From: DATLNM01 sp035536775
GTDB taxonomy: Bacteria > Actinomycetota > CADDZG01 > WHSQ01
Assembly (NCBI GenBank): GCA_035536775.1
Contig: DATLNM010000050.1
Coordinates: 21,066-85,065 of the forward strand
DNA: 64,000 nt
Direction of reading: 5' to 3'
Below the pieces are notes generated by a model, which made no database searches, was not told where the DNA came from, and worked only from the letters and a program-made list of their open reading frames with translations. Made by a program: the position numbers and the translations under genes. The stretch's first letter is position 1, and each line of letters opens with the position of its first letter. Positions 33,591-43,459 of the stretch are shown piece after piece.

Positions 33591-36139
33591 CAGGCGATCA
33601 ATCCCAGGTCCATCGGGTGCGGGAGGTCGGGGTGCGACGGGACGACCCTCACCGCGAAGCCGTAGAGGCCGGCCGAGCCGACCGTCAGTGTTCCCCGGTA
33701 CGTGCAGGTGCCCTCCTCGCAGTGATCGGCTTGCATCGGAAGCGTCTCGGGATCGAGGAGCTCGCCGTTCGCACCTACGCGTCCATGCGCCAGTTGAACC
33801 GTGAGGTCCTCGGGCTGCAGCGATCCCAGTCGCACCGTGGCGGCGACGTCTCGGGCCTCGCCCATGTCCGCCGCGGTGACTTCGCCCTCCACGCTGAACA
33901 CCTGGACCTCGCTCCACGTCGAGTTGATCCGGTCCTTCCACGCGGCGAGTGCGCGGGCCTTGGCGAAGCCGTCGGCCGCCAGCGCACGACCGTCGGCGGC
34001 CGCCGGGTCGTAGAGGCGTTCGGCGTAATCGCGAACCATTCGATCGGCGGTCACGAAGTTCCCGAGGCTCACCAGTGAGCTTTTCATGCGTTCGACCCAA
34101 CGACGCGGAACGGGGCCCTCCGGGCGGTCGTAGAAACGCTGCGAGACCTCGCGTTCGAGAAGGTCGTAAAGGCTGCTCGAATCGACACGGTCCTGCACGC
34201 TGTGGTCCTCGTAAAAATCGGTCGTCCCGATGACCCATCCGTTGGTCCCGTTGTAGCACTCGTCCCACCAGCCATCGAGCACCGAGCAGTTGAGGGCGCC
34301 GTTCAGCGCGGCCTTCATCCCGCTCGTGCCACACGCCTCGAGCGGACGCCGCGGATTGTTCAGCCACACGTCCGAGCCCTGGCAGAGGTAGCGCGCCACT
34401 TCCATGTCGTAGTCCTCGATGAACGCGAAGCGGTTACGGACTTCGGGCTCGGAAGCGAAGTGAACGAGGGCCTTGATCATCTCCTTGCCACCGTCATCGT
34501 GTGGATGCGCTTTTCCGGCGAGCACGATCTGGATCGGACGATCGTGGGACAGCAAAAGTCCACGCAGCCTGTCGATGTCGCTGAGGATGAGGGTCCCTCG
34601 CTTGTACTGCGCGAACCGACGCGCGAACCCAACCGTTAGAACGCCCGGATCGAAGACCTCGTCGGTCCACGCGGTCTCGGCGGCCGGCACTCCGCGTGCG
34701 ATGAGTTGCTCCTTCAGGCGAGCACGCACGAAGTACACGAGTCGCTCGCGGGCGCGCTCGCGGGCGCGCCACAACTCGGCATCTGGGACGTCGGTGGTCT
34801 TGTCCCATCGGGCGCCCGACTCCTGCCATCCCGGAGCTAGTCGCCGGTCGAGGATCTCAGTGATCTCCTCCCCCACCCACGTTGACGTGTGGACGCCGTT
34901 CGTGATCGACATGATCGGGCCTTCTTCGGCCGGCACTCCCGGCCACAGGTCCGAGAAGATCACGCGCGACACATCGCCATGAAGCTCACTAACTGCGTTG
35001 GCACGACCTGCCAGGCGCAGGCCCATCACCGCCATGTTGAATCCTGGCTGCGGGTCCTCCTCGGGTTGCGGAGGGGGGCCGGCGCGGCCAACGCCAAGCA
35101 GGTGGTCGAACGAGATCTCGCACTCCTTCGCGAAGCTCGCGAAGTAGCGCTGCATCATGTCGACCTCGTACACATCGATCCCGGCGGGCACGGGGGTGTG
35201 TGTTGTGAAGATCGTGGCGGCCCGGACCGCCTCGAGGGCTTCGTTGAAGCTGAGGTCGGTGGTGGTGACGATCCTCCGGATGCGCTCGAGCCCGAGGAAG
35301 CCTGCGTGGCCCTCGTTCGAGTGATACACGTCGGGATCCCATCCGGCGGCCTCCAGAGCACGGACGCCGCCGATCCCGAGGACGATCTCCTGACGAAGCC
35401 GATGTTCGGAACCCCCCGCATAAAGCCGGTTCGTCACGACCCTTTCCTCGGGGTCGTTGTCTTCGACATCGCAGTCGAGCAGTAGCAGCGGAACGCGCCC
35501 GATCGCGGCCTGCCAGAGCTGCGCGACACAGCGCGCTCCCGCGAGGTCGACGTCGATCTTCACGGGATGTCCATCCGGGGTCTGCAACAAGGTGAGGGGC
35601 ATCTGGTGCGGGTCGAGACTGGGATAGCGCTCCTGTTGCCACCCGTCCGCTGCGAGGTGCTGGCGGAAATAGCCCTCGCGGTACAGGAGTCCGACACCCA
35701 CGAGGGGCAGCCCTAGATCGCTCGATGCCTTGAGGTGATCGCCGGCGAGCACACCCAGGCCACCCGAATAGATCGGAAGCGCCTCGCTGACGCCGAACTC
35801 CGGCGAGAAGTAGGCGATGCACTTAGGCGGGGCCTCGACCTTCCGCTTCTGCCACCATCGAGGTTCGTCGAGGTAGGTGGTCAGGTCTTCGTCGACGTTC
35901 TGGAGAAACGTCATGAACGGGCCGTCCTCGACGAGCTCGGCGAACCGGCCGGGGCTGACGAGGCCCAGCATGCGAACCGGGTCGTGATCGGCCGTTTCCC
36001 ATGCCTCGGGGTCGATCCACCGGAAGAGGTCGACGGCCCGCTGGTTCCATGACCACCGCAGGTTCATCGCGATCGGGGACAGCGCCGACAGGGGCTCCGG
36101 GAGCGGGACCCGCACGGCGAAGCTACGTAGGGCTCTCAT
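33584..36139 (-). CDS. glgP: Alpha-glucan phosphorylase GlgP
   Basis: An 851-residue GT35 phosphorylase that releases glucose-1-phosphate from glycogen or maltodextrin. The N-terminus has the DUF3417-type AMNLRWSWNQRAVDLFRWIDP block; GGLGVLAGDHLKASSDLGLP, HSNEGHAGF, FTTHTPVPAGIDVY and TNGVHTSTW follow. The PLP region is EACGTSGMKAALNGALN, near residue 605. The C-terminal 120 residues are beta-rich. It is the only minus-strand gene inside the plus-strand cluster. The ATG at 36139 is preceded by AAAGGAGAGAG. Confidence 0.95.
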   Translation of the reverse strand: MRALRSFAVRVPLPEPLSALSPIAMNLRWSWNQRAVDLFRWIDPEAWETADHDPVRMLGLVSPGRFAELVEDGPFMTFLQNVDEDLTTYLDEPRWWQKRKVEAPPKCIAYFSPEFGVSEALPIYSGGLGVLAGDHLKASSDLGLPLVGVGLLYREGYFRQHLAADGWQQERYPSLDPHQMPLTLLQTPDGHPVKIDVDLAGARCVAQLWQAAIGRVPLLLLDCDVEDNDPEERVVTNRLYAGGSEHRLRQEIVLGIGGVRALEAAGWDPDVYHSNEGHAGFLGLERIRRIVTTTDLSFNEALEAVRAATIFTTHTPVPAGIDVYEVDMMQRYFASFAKECEISFDHLLGVGRAGPPPQPEEDPQPGFNMAVMGLRLAGRANAVSELHGDVSRVIFSDLWPGVPAEEGPIMSITNGVHTSTWVGEEITEILDRRLAPGWQESGARWDKTTDVPDAELWRARERARERLVYFVRARLKEQLIARGVPAAETAWTDEVFDPGVLTVGFARRFAQYKRGTLILSDIDRLRGLLLSHDRPIQIVLAGKAHPHDDGGKEMIKALVHFASEPEVRNRFAFIEDYDMEVARYLCQGSDVWLNNPRRPLEACGTSGMKAALNGALNCSVLDGWWDECYNGTNGWVIGTTDFYEDHSVQDRVDSSSLYDLLEREVSQRFYDRPEGPVPRRWVERMKSSLVSLGNFVTADRMVRDYAERLYDPAAADGRALAADGFAKARALAAWKDRINSTWSEVQVFSVEGEVTAADMGEARDVAATVRLGSLQPEDLTVQLAHGRVGANGELLDPETLPMQADHCEEGTCTYRGTLTVGSAGLYGFAVRVVPSHPDLPHPMDLGLIAWA

Positions 36140-36162
36140 CTCTCTCCTTTTGGGTAAAGGCT

Positions 36163-36195
36163 CTCACGTTCGAGGCCACCCGGGGTTAGCGTGAG
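36163..36195. promoter_or_regulatory. Inverted repeat in the glgP-glgE divergent region
   Basis: CTCACG (36163-36168) and CGTGAG (36190-36195) form a 6-bp inverted repeat with a 21-nt spacer in the 61-bp space between the two divergent starts. It could be an operator for shared control; the right arm overlaps the glgE Shine-Dalgarno (GAGGGG). Confidence 0.35.
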
Positions 36196-36200
36196 GGGAT

Positions 36201-38153
36201 ATGCAAACCAAGCTTAAGCAGGGTCCTATCCGGATCGAAGAGGTGTCGCCGCAGGTCGATTGCGCCGCCTACCCAGCCAAGACCGTCGTGGGCGACGACG
36301 TCGCCGTGTCGGCGGCCATCTTCCGTGATGGGCACGACCTGCTCAGGGCGGTGGTTCGCTACCGTGCCGAGGATGGCGGGCGCTGGGCCGAAGCACCCAT
36401 GTCGGCCGAGCCGAACGACGTCTGGACCGCCACTTTCTCGCCGTCCTCGGTCGGGCGCTGGGTGTACACCATCGAAGCCTGGACCGACCACTTCGGAACG
36501 TGGCGACGCGACGCGATGAAGAAGCTCGAAGCCGGCCAGGACCTCGACGTCGAGATCGAAGAGGGCGCGCTCATCGTCGAGGGCGCGCTCGCCAAGATGC
36601 CGCCGGCCGCACGGAAGAAGGCGGCGGCAGTGGCGGTGGCAGCTCGTTCGGCCGACCGCAACGCGCCGACGCATACCCGGATCGCACCGCTGTTCGACGA
36701 AGAGCTCGCAGCATTGATGCAAAAGCACGCGCCGCGGGATGGTTCCACCACGCTCAAGCCTCTGCTCGGTCTGACCGTCGACAGGGAACGCGCCCGGACG
36801 GGCGCGTGGTACGAGCTCTTTCCTCGCTCAACCGGCTCGCCGGGGAAGCACGGGACCTTCGCGACCGCGATCGATGCGCTTCCTCGCATCGCAGAGATGG
36901 GCTTCGACGTCGTCTACCTTCCGCCGATACATCCGATCGGTCGATCGTTCCGGAAGGGTCCCAACAACACCCTCGAAGCAGGGTCCGGCGATGTCGGGAG
37001 CCCGTGGGCGATAGGAGGCCCCGAGGGGGGGCACACCGACGTGCATCCCGATCTCGGCACATTGACGGACTTCGATCGTTTTGTGCGGGCCGCCGACAAG
37101 CTCGGTATCGAGGTCGCGCTCGACTTCGCGATCCAGTGCTCACCCGAGCATCCGTGGGTGACGGAACACCCCGAGTGGTTCCACCACCGCCCGGACGGGA
37201 CGATCAAGTACGCCGAGAACCCGCCCAAGAAGTACCAGGACATCTACCCGGTCAACTTCGACACCGAAGACCGCGAGGGACTGTGGGGCGCGCTAAAAGA
37301 GGTCGTCGACCACTGGATCGAGCACGGTGTCCGGATCTTCCGGGTCGACAACCCACACACCAAACCGCTCCCCTTCTGGGAATGGCTGATCGGGTCCGTC
37401 CACGACGAGCACCCCGATGTCCTCTTCCTCGCCGAAGCATTCACGCGGCCGCACATGATGAATGCGCTCGCCAAGATCGGGTTCTCGCAGTCCTATACGT
37501 ACTTCACGTGGCGCAACTCCAAGTGGGAGCTCGAGGAGTACCTCACCGAGCTGGCGCTGACCGATGTCGCGGACTACTTCAGACCCAACTTCTTCGCGAA
37601 CACTCCCGACATCCTTCACGAATACCTTCAGTCGGGGGGGCCGCCGGCGTTCGCGATCCGGCTCGTGCTCGCCGCGACGTTGTCGCCGACCTACGGGATC
37701 TACTCCGGGTTCGAGCTCTTCGAACGCTCGCCACGCGAACCCGGCAGTGAGGAATACCTCGATTCCGAGAAGTACCAACTCCGCCACAGGGATTGGGACG
37801 CAGAGCCGTCCCTCACCGCCATGATCACACGCATCAACGAGATCCGCCGCAAGAGCCCCGCCCTCGGGCGCCTGACGAACCTCTCATGGCAATTCACCGA
37901 CAACGAGCAGATGATCGCGTTCTCGAAGACCCACGAATCGGAGTCGATCTTGGTCATCGTCAACCTCGACCCCTTCCGCTGGCAGGAGGCAACGATCCAC
38001 CTGGACCTCGACGCGATCGGCGTCGACCCATCTCAACCCTTCCGCGTGCACGACCTGCTCTCGGACGACGTCTTCATGTGGCATGGGCCGTCGAACTACG
38101 TTCGACTCGATCCGCAGAGTCAGGTAGCTCACATCTTCCGCGTAGAGGTCTGA
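36201..38153 (+). CDS. glgE: Maltosyltransferase GlgE
   Basis: A 650-residue GH13_3 enzyme that adds maltosyl units from maltose-1-phosphate to alpha-1,4-glucan. Seen: an N-terminal beta domain (residues 1-110), a helical insert, AWYELFPRS, VVYLPPIHPIGRSFRKGPNN (Lys/Asn substrate pocket), VRIFRVDNPHTKP (nucleophile Asp near residue 381), LFLAEAFTRPHMM (acid Glu), and a C-terminal beta domain. Length and motifs match GlgE of mycobacteria and streptomycetes. Stop shares one base with treS. Confidence 0.97.
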   Translation: MQTKLKQGPIRIEEVSPQVDCAAYPAKTVVGDDVAVSAAIFRDGHDLLRAVVRYRAEDGGRWAEAPMSAEPNDVWTATFSPSSVGRWVYTIEAWTDHFGTWRRDAMKKLEAGQDLDVEIEEGALIVEGALAKMPPAARKKAAAVAVAARSADRNAPTHTRIAPLFDEELAALMQKHAPRDGSTTLKPLLGLTVDRERARTGAWYELFPRSTGSPGKHGTFATAIDALPRIAEMGFDVVYLPPIHPIGRSFRKGPNNTLEAGSGDVGSPWAIGGPEGGHTDVHPDLGTLTDFDRFVRAADKLGIEVALDFAIQCSPEHPWVTEHPEWFHHRPDGTIKYAENPPKKYQDIYPVNFDTEDREGLWGALKEVVDHWIEHGVRIFRVDNPHTKPLPFWEWLIGSVHDEHPDVLFLAEAFTRPHMMNALAKIGFSQSYTYFTWRNSKWELEEYLTELALTDVADYFRPNFFANTPDILHEYLQSGGPPAFAIRLVLAATLSPTYGIYSGFELFERSPREPGSEEYLDSEKYQLRHRDWDAEPSLTAMITRINEIRRKSPALGRLTNLSWQFTDNEQMIAFSKTHESESILVIVNLDPFRWQEATIHLDLDAIGVDPSQPFRVHDLLSDDVFMWHGPSNYVRLDPQSQVAHIFRVEV

Positions 38154-39796
38154 TGGCGCCGACGCGCGAGCCTCAGTGGTACAAGACCGCGGTCTTCTAC
38201 GAGCTGTACGTGCGGAGCTTCTATGACTCCAACGCGGACGGATACGGAGACTTCCGTGGACTGATCGGCAAGCTCGACTACCTCGAATGGTTGGGGATCG
38301 ACTGCATCTGGCTGCTGCCGTTCTTCCAGTCGCCGCTGCGCGACGGCGGGTATGACATCTCTGACTTCTATTCGATCCTGCCTGAGTACGGGAACCTCAA
38401 CGACTTCATCGAGTTCCTCGATGCTGCGCACACACGAGGGATCAAGGTCATCGCCGATTTCGTCATGAACCACACGTCGGATCAGCATCCTTGGTTCCAG
38501 GAGTCACGCCAGCCTGGATCCGACAAGCGCGACTGGTACGTGTGGTCGGACACGGACAAGCCATATTCCGAAGCGCGGATCATCTTCCTCGACACCGAGA
38601 AGTCGAACTGGACGTGGGATGAGGAAGCGGGCGCCTACTTCTGGCATCGTTTCTTCAGCCACCAGCCTGACCTCAACTACGACAACGAAGAGGTCCAGGA
38701 ACAGATGTTGGCGGGGCTGAAGTTCTGGCTCGATCTCGGGCTCGACGGATACAGGCTCGACGCGGTGCCGTACCTCTACGAGCGCGAGGGCACGAACTGC
38801 GAGAACCTCCCCGAGACTCACCAGTTCCTGAAGAGGGTTCGTTCCGAGATCGATAAGCACTACGACAACGTCGTGCTACTGGCGGAGGCGAATCAATGGC
38901 CGCCGGATGTGGTGCCCTACTTCGGCGACGGGGACGAGTGCCACATGGCGTTCCACTTCCCCTTGATGCCGCGCATGTTCATGGCGGCGCGGCGCCAGGT
39001 GAGGTATCCGATAGTGGAGATCCTGGCGCAGACACCGCAGATCCCAGAATCGGCGCAGTGGGGGATCTTCCTGCGCAACCACGACGAGCTGACGCTCGAG
39101 ATGGTGACCGATGAAGAACGCGATTACATGTACAACGAATATGCCAAGGACCCCAGGATGAAGCTCAACCTCGGGATCCGGCGGCGACTCGCTCCGTTAC
39201 TCGAGAACTCGGTGAGCCAGGCGGAGCTCTTCCACGCCATGCTGTTCTCGCTTCCCGGAACACCGATCGTCTATTACGGGGACGAGATCGGTATGGGCGA
39301 CAATATCTACCTCGGAGACCGCGATGGAGTGCGGACGCCGATGCAGTGGAGCAGCGACCGTAACGCCGGCTTCTCGACCGCCGACTTCGCGCAGCTGTAT
39401 CTACCGATCTTGCTGGACCCCGTTTATGGCTACCAAGCCCTGAACGTCGAAGCAGAGTTGCGCAACCCCCACTCGTTCCTGCAGTGGTACCGGCGTCTGC
39501 TCGCGGTCAGGAAACAGCACCCCGTGTTCGGACTTGGGTCGTTCGAGGTCCTCCACCCCGAGAATCCCGCGATCCTTGCCTATGCTCGCCGCTACCAGGA
39601 CGACGTCGTCCTCTGTGTCAACAACCTCTCCGGGCGCGCCCAAGCCGCAGAGTTAGACCTTTCGCCTTATGGGGGTATGTATCCGATCGAGATGCTCGGG
39701 CGCGAGCGCTTCCCTCGGATCGGCGAGCTCCCCTACTTGCTTACGTTCGGGGCGCACCACTTCTACTGGTTCCAACTCGTCACGGAGGACGGATGA
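38153..39796 (+). CDS. treS: Trehalose synthase TreS
   Basis: A 547-residue GH13 enzyme interconverting trehalose and maltose. Motifs: YELYVRSFYDSNADGYGDF, FVMNHTSDQHPWFQ, LDGYRLDAVPYLYEREG (nucleophile near residue 201), VVLLAEANQWP, LRNHDELTLEMV, and PGTPIVYYGDEIGMGDNIYLGDR-type region. The protein is a stand-alone TreS without fused maltokinase; the kinase follows after a 94-nt spacer rich in hairpins. The ATG shares a base with the glgE stop. A longer frame upstream overlaps glgE and is a shadow. Confidence 0.96.
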   Translation: MAPTREPQWYKTAVFYELYVRSFYDSNADGYGDFRGLIGKLDYLEWLGIDCIWLLPFFQSPLRDGGYDISDFYSILPEYGNLNDFIEFLDAAHTRGIKVIADFVMNHTSDQHPWFQESRQPGSDKRDWYVWSDTDKPYSEARIIFLDTEKSNWTWDEEAGAYFWHRFFSHQPDLNYDNEEVQEQMLAGLKFWLDLGLDGYRLDAVPYLYEREGTNCENLPETHQFLKRVRSEIDKHYDNVVLLAEANQWPPDVVPYFGDGDECHMAFHFPLMPRMFMAARRQVRYPIVEILAQTPQIPESAQWGIFLRNHDELTLEMVTDEERDYMYNEYAKDPRMKLNLGIRRRLAPLLENSVSQAELFHAMLFSLPGTPIVYYGDEIGMGDNIYLGDRDGVRTPMQWSSDRNAGFSTADFAQLYLPILLDPVYGYQALNVEAELRNPHSFLQWYRRLLAVRKQHPVFGLGSFEVLHPENPAILAYARRYQDDVVLCVNNLSGRAQAAELDLSPYGGMYPIEMLGRERFPRIGELPYLLTFGAHHFYWFQLVTEDG

Positions 39797-39876
39797 GCGA
39801 TTGTCTCGACAATCGCGTCGCAGAGGCACCGCGGCGCGGTGCCGGCGCAGGGCGACCACCTGAAAGTGGGTCGCCC
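39797..39876 (+). promoter_or_regulatory. Three consecutive hairpins between treS and mak
   Basis: Hairpin 1, starting at the first base after the treS stop: GCGATTGT and ACAATCGC, 4-nt loop (39797-39816). Hairpin 2: GGCACCGC and GCGGTGCC, 3-nt loop (39825-39843). Hairpin 3: GGGCGACCAC and GTGG-TCGCCC with a one-base bulge and 6-nt loop (39850-39876). None has a U tail. The mak Shine-Dalgarno (GGAGGG) follows directly. Possible mRNA stability, attenuation or processing element. Confidence 0.6.
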
Positions 39877-39890
39877 GGAGGGAGAAAAGG

Positions 39891-41300
39891 ATGATCGACA
39901 CCCAGTGTCTTGCTGCGATCCTGCCCGGAGCGCGCTGGTTCGGGCACAAGGGCCGCGTCGTCGAGAGTGTCTCGGTGTGGGATCACTCGATCATCGAGGA
40001 TGGCCCGCCCGCGCTCGTCCTAGCGCTGGTGGAGACATCGTTCTCAGACGGAAGCAGCTCTCTGTACCAGATGCCGGTTCTCGTCGAGGTGGATGGAGCC
40101 CTTCGCGATGCGCTCGAAGAACCCGATCGACTTGCGGTCTTCGGCGATCTCATGGCGTACGGCCACACACTCAAGGGCGACGAGGGATCTTTCGAGTTCG
40201 GTGGGGCGGGCCTCGATCCGAGCACTCCCCCGGGCCACGAGTCGATCCGCGTGATGACCGCTGAGCAGAGCAACAGTTCCCTCGTATTCGACGACAAGAC
40301 CATCCTCAAGCTGTTCCGGCGTCTCGACATCGGTCCGAATCCCGATCTCGAGCTCAACCAGGTGTTGACGAGCGAAGGCTTCGACCACGTTCCACCACAG
40401 GTGGGCGACATCAGTTACCGCCGGGAGGTCGAGGGAGAGGACGTCGTCGTCCATCTCGGGTTGGCGCAGCGATTCATCCCAGACGCGGCAGACGGTTGGG
40501 ACCATGTCCTCGCGCACCTCCGCGCGCTGTACGACCAGATCGACCCCGCCGACGCGCGCGAAGACATCTCCTCACTGATAAAGGAGCGCTCCGAAGAGAT
40601 CCTCAGGCAGATCGCAGAGCTCGGTGAAGCGACCGCCGCTCTGCATGTGGTGCTGGCGCGCGAGGGTTTCGTCCCCGACATCGCGCCGGAGCCGATCACG
40701 CCTGAAGATCTCGAACGTTGGGCGACGGAATGTGAAGCATCTTGCGACGTCCTCACGAAGGCCGACGTCGAGGTGGATGCCGCCACCGTGAAGATGCTGA
40801 TCGGCCAACTCCGCGATGTCCCGGCCGCTGGGATGAAGATCCGCATACACGGCGACTTCCACCTCGGTCAGGTGATGTGGACCCCGAGGGGGTGGATGAT
40901 CACGGACTTCGAGGGCGAGCCGGCGCGACCGATGGAGAAGCGGCGCGCCAAGCATTCGGCCCTCAAGGACGTCGCCGGCATGTTGAGGTCTTTCAGCTAC
41001 GCCGCGAGCGCGGCTCTCTTCGAGCGGGCTGATCCGGGATCCGAGGGATGGTCGCAGCTCGAGCCATGGGCGATCGCGTGGGAGGACCTCGCGCGGTCCG
41101 CGTTCGTGGACGCGTACCTCAGCAAGTCGCACGAGGGAACGTTCCTGCCGGCCGACAGAGACGACATCGCCGTGATGGGCTCGGTGTTCGAGCTGGACAA
41201 AGCGCTATACGAACTCGGTTACGAGATGGGGAACCGGCCCGATTGGGCACGGATCCCTGCGCGCGGCATCCAGCGCGCGCTCGCGAGGGAACAGGCATGA
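39891..41300 (+). CDS. mak: Maltokinase Mak (Pep2)
   Basis: A 469-residue kinase that makes maltose-1-phosphate from maltose and ATP, feeding GlgE. The N-terminal cap (GARWFGHKGR...SLYQMPVLVEV) and the C-lobe catalytic loop IHGDFHLGQ (near residue 320) with the metal motif ITDFEGEP (about 339) are clear, followed by EKRRAKHSALKDVAGMLRSFSYAA. These are the maltokinase/aminoglycoside-phosphotransferase fold landmarks. ATGA overlap with glgB. Confidence 0.95.
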   Translation: MIDTQCLAAILPGARWFGHKGRVVESVSVWDHSIIEDGPPALVLALVETSFSDGSSSLYQMPVLVEVDGALRDALEEPDRLAVFGDLMAYGHTLKGDEGSFEFGGAGLDPSTPPGHESIRVMTAEQSNSSLVFDDKTILKLFRRLDIGPNPDLELNQVLTSEGFDHVPPQVGDISYRREVEGEDVVVHLGLAQRFIPDAADGWDHVLAHLRALYDQIDPADAREDISSLIKERSEEILRQIAELGEATAALHVVLAREGFVPDIAPEPITPEDLERWATECEASCDVLTKADVEVDAATVKMLIGQLRDVPAAGMKIRIHGDFHLGQVMWTPRGWMITDFEGEPARPMEKRRAKHSALKDVAGMLRSFSYAASAALFERADPGSEGWSQLEPWAIAWEDLARSAFVDAYLSKSHEGTFLPADRDDIAVMGSVFELDKALYELGYEMGNRPDWARIPARGIQRALAREQA

Positions 41301-43459
41301 CTAAGAGCGATGCCGCCACGCGCCTCGTCGCCGGGGACCTTTACGACCCACACGGCTTCCTCGGCCAGCACCCGGCGGGCAAAGCAACGGTCGTGCGCGC
41401 GTGGCGCCCCGACGCCTCCAGCGTTGAGTGTCTCGTCGATGGGGAGATCGCGGCCAAGCTCGAGCAGGTGCACGACGCGGGCATCTTCGAAGCGAAGATC
41501 GACGCTCCGCTGCCCCTCTACGAGGTCTCAGCGACATATCCCGACGGCAATACGTTCGTCGCTCACGATCCGTACTCATTCGAACCGACACTCGGCGAGA
41601 TGGACATCCACCTCTTCGGGGAGGGCACCCACCGGCGTTTATGGGACGTGTTCGGGGCACACGTACGCGAGGTAGAGGGGATCCGCGGAACCAGCTTCGC
41701 TGTGTGGGCACCCAACGCGCGCAGCGTGAGGGTGGTTGGTCCATTCAACAACTGGGACGGTCGGGTCTACCCCATGCGCGCGATGGGCTCGTCGGGGATC
41801 TGGGAGTTGTTCGTGCCGGGCGTTGAAGAAGGCGCCTATTACAAGTACGAGATCTTCACTTCGGACGGGCTGCTTAGGATGAAGACAGATCCCTTCGCGT
41901 TCGCCACCGAGATCCCCCCCGGAACCGCCAGCGTCGTCCATTCCCCCCGCTACGAGTGGTCAGACGGCGACTACATGAAGGCGCGCACTGCGACGGACCC
42001 GTACACCTCGCCCATGTCGGTCTACGAGATGCACATCGGCTCCTGGCGCCGGAAGGCCGACGGGACTCCGCTCTCTTATCGGGAGCTCGCGTCGGTCCTC
42101 CCCGACTATTGCGCGGAGCTCGGGTTCACACACGTCGAGCTGATGCCCGTCGCAGAGCACCCATTCGGCGGCTCGTGGGGCTATCAGGTGAGCCACTACT
42201 TCGCGCCGACCGCCCGCTACGGCACACCCGACGACCTTCGGTTCCTGATCGACTCGCTCCACGGGGCCGGCATCGGGGTGATCGTCGATTGGGTCCCCGC
42301 GCACTTCCCGAAAGACGACTGGGCCCTGGCGCGTTTCGATGGCACGGCGCTGTACGAGCACGTCGATCCGCGCAAGGGCGAACATCCCGACTGGGGAACT
42401 CTCGTCTTCAACTACGGCCGCAACGAGGTCCGAAACTTCCTCATCTCCAACGCCTCGTATTGGCTAGAGGAGTTCCACGTCGACGGCCTGCGTGTGGATG
42501 CCGTCGCCTCGATGCTCTACCTGGACTACAGCAGGCCGGAGGGCGGTTGGGTCCCAAACCAGTTCGGTGGGCGGGAGAACCTCGAAGCGATCGAGTTCCT
42601 CAAGCAGCTCAACATGACGGTCTATTCCGAATATCCAGGCGTGTTGATGATCGCCGAGGAGTCGACCGCCTGGCCCGGCGTGAGCCAGCCCGTGCATCTC
42701 GGGGGACTCGGGTTCGGATTCAAGTGGAACATGGGATGGATGCACGACACCCTGTCGTACTTCGGGCGCGATCCGATCCATCGGCGTTTCCACCACAACA
42801 ACCTGACTTTCAGCTTCATGTACGCGTGGAGCGAGAACTTCGTCCTGCCTTTGTCACACGACGAGGTCGTGCATGGAAAAGGGTCGCTGCTTGCCAAGAT
42901 GGCCGGTGACAAGTGGCGGAGATTCGCGAACCTGCGCTCGCTGCTCGCCTACATGTGGGCCCATCCCGGGAAGAAGCTCCTGTTCATGGGGGCCGAGATA
43001 GGTCAAGAGCGCGAGTGGTCACACGATGACGAGCTCGACTGGTTCATGCTCGAGGACCCCTCTCATCATGGCGTGCAGCGCATGGTTGCCGATCTGAACC
43101 GCGTGTACAAGGCGTCTCCGGCGCTGTGGGACAACGATGTCTCGCCCGAAGGCTTCCGCTGGATCGATGCGAACGACGCAGACAACAACGTCATCTCGTT
43201 CATTCGGCTGTCGCGCGACGGGAAGCATCAACTCGTGTGCATCGCGAACTTCTCGCCGGTTCCTCGCAGCGGGTTCCGGATCGGTCTGCCGGGTCCCGGC
43301 GAGTGGGTCGAAGTGCTGAATACCGATGCCGGTATCTACGGCGGCACTAACATGGGAAACATGGGGACCGTGATCGCAGAGGACGTCTCGTGGCACGGTC
43401 TGCCTAACTCAGCCTTGCTGTCGCTTCCGCCGCTCGGGGTTTTGTGGCTCAGCACGTAA
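41297..43459 (+). CDS. glgB: 1,4-alpha-glucan branching enzyme GlgB
   Basis: A 720-residue GH13 branching enzyme that creates alpha-1,6 branches. Two N-terminal domains: YDPHGFLGQHP (GlgB N-terminal) and a CBM48 with SFAVWAPNARSVRVVGPFNNWDG. Barrel motifs are ELMPVAEHPFGGSWGYQ, DGLRVDAVASMLYLDYSR (nucleophile near residue 398), MIAEESTAWPGV and PLSHDEVVHGKGS. The ATG at 41297 overlaps mak by ATGA. The upstream extension of the frame lies in mak. Confidence 0.97.
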   Translation: MTKSDAATRLVAGDLYDPHGFLGQHPAGKATVVRAWRPDASSVECLVDGEIAAKLEQVHDAGIFEAKIDAPLPLYEVSATYPDGNTFVAHDPYSFEPTLGEMDIHLFGEGTHRRLWDVFGAHVREVEGIRGTSFAVWAPNARSVRVVGPFNNWDGRVYPMRAMGSSGIWELFVPGVEEGAYYKYEIFTSDGLLRMKTDPFAFATEIPPGTASVVHSPRYEWSDGDYMKARTATDPYTSPMSVYEMHIGSWRRKADGTPLSYRELASVLPDYCAELGFTHVELMPVAEHPFGGSWGYQVSHYFAPTARYGTPDDLRFLIDSLHGAGIGVIVDWVPAHFPKDDWALARFDGTALYEHVDPRKGEHPDWGTLVFNYGRNEVRNFLISNASYWLEEFHVDGLRVDAVASMLYLDYSRPEGGWVPNQFGGRENLEAIEFLKQLNMTVYSEYPGVLMIAEESTAWPGVSQPVHLGGLGFGFKWNMGWMHDTLSYFGRDPIHRRFHHNNLTFSFMYAWSENFVLPLSHDEVVHGKGSLLAKMAGDKWRRFANLRSLLAYMWAHPGKKLLFMGAEIGQEREWSHDDELDWFMLEDPSHHGVQRMVADLNRVYKASPALWDNDVSPEGFRWIDANDADNNVISFIRLSRDGKHQLVCIANFSPVPRSGFRIGLPGPGEWVEVLNTDAGIYGGTNMGNMGTVIAEDVSWHGLPNSALLSLPPLGVLWLST

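Noticed and set aside
37793..38152. TreS with a 120-residue N-terminal extension
   Set aside because: The extension overlaps glgE in another frame and is Arg/Pro-rich; TreS is complete from ATG 38153.
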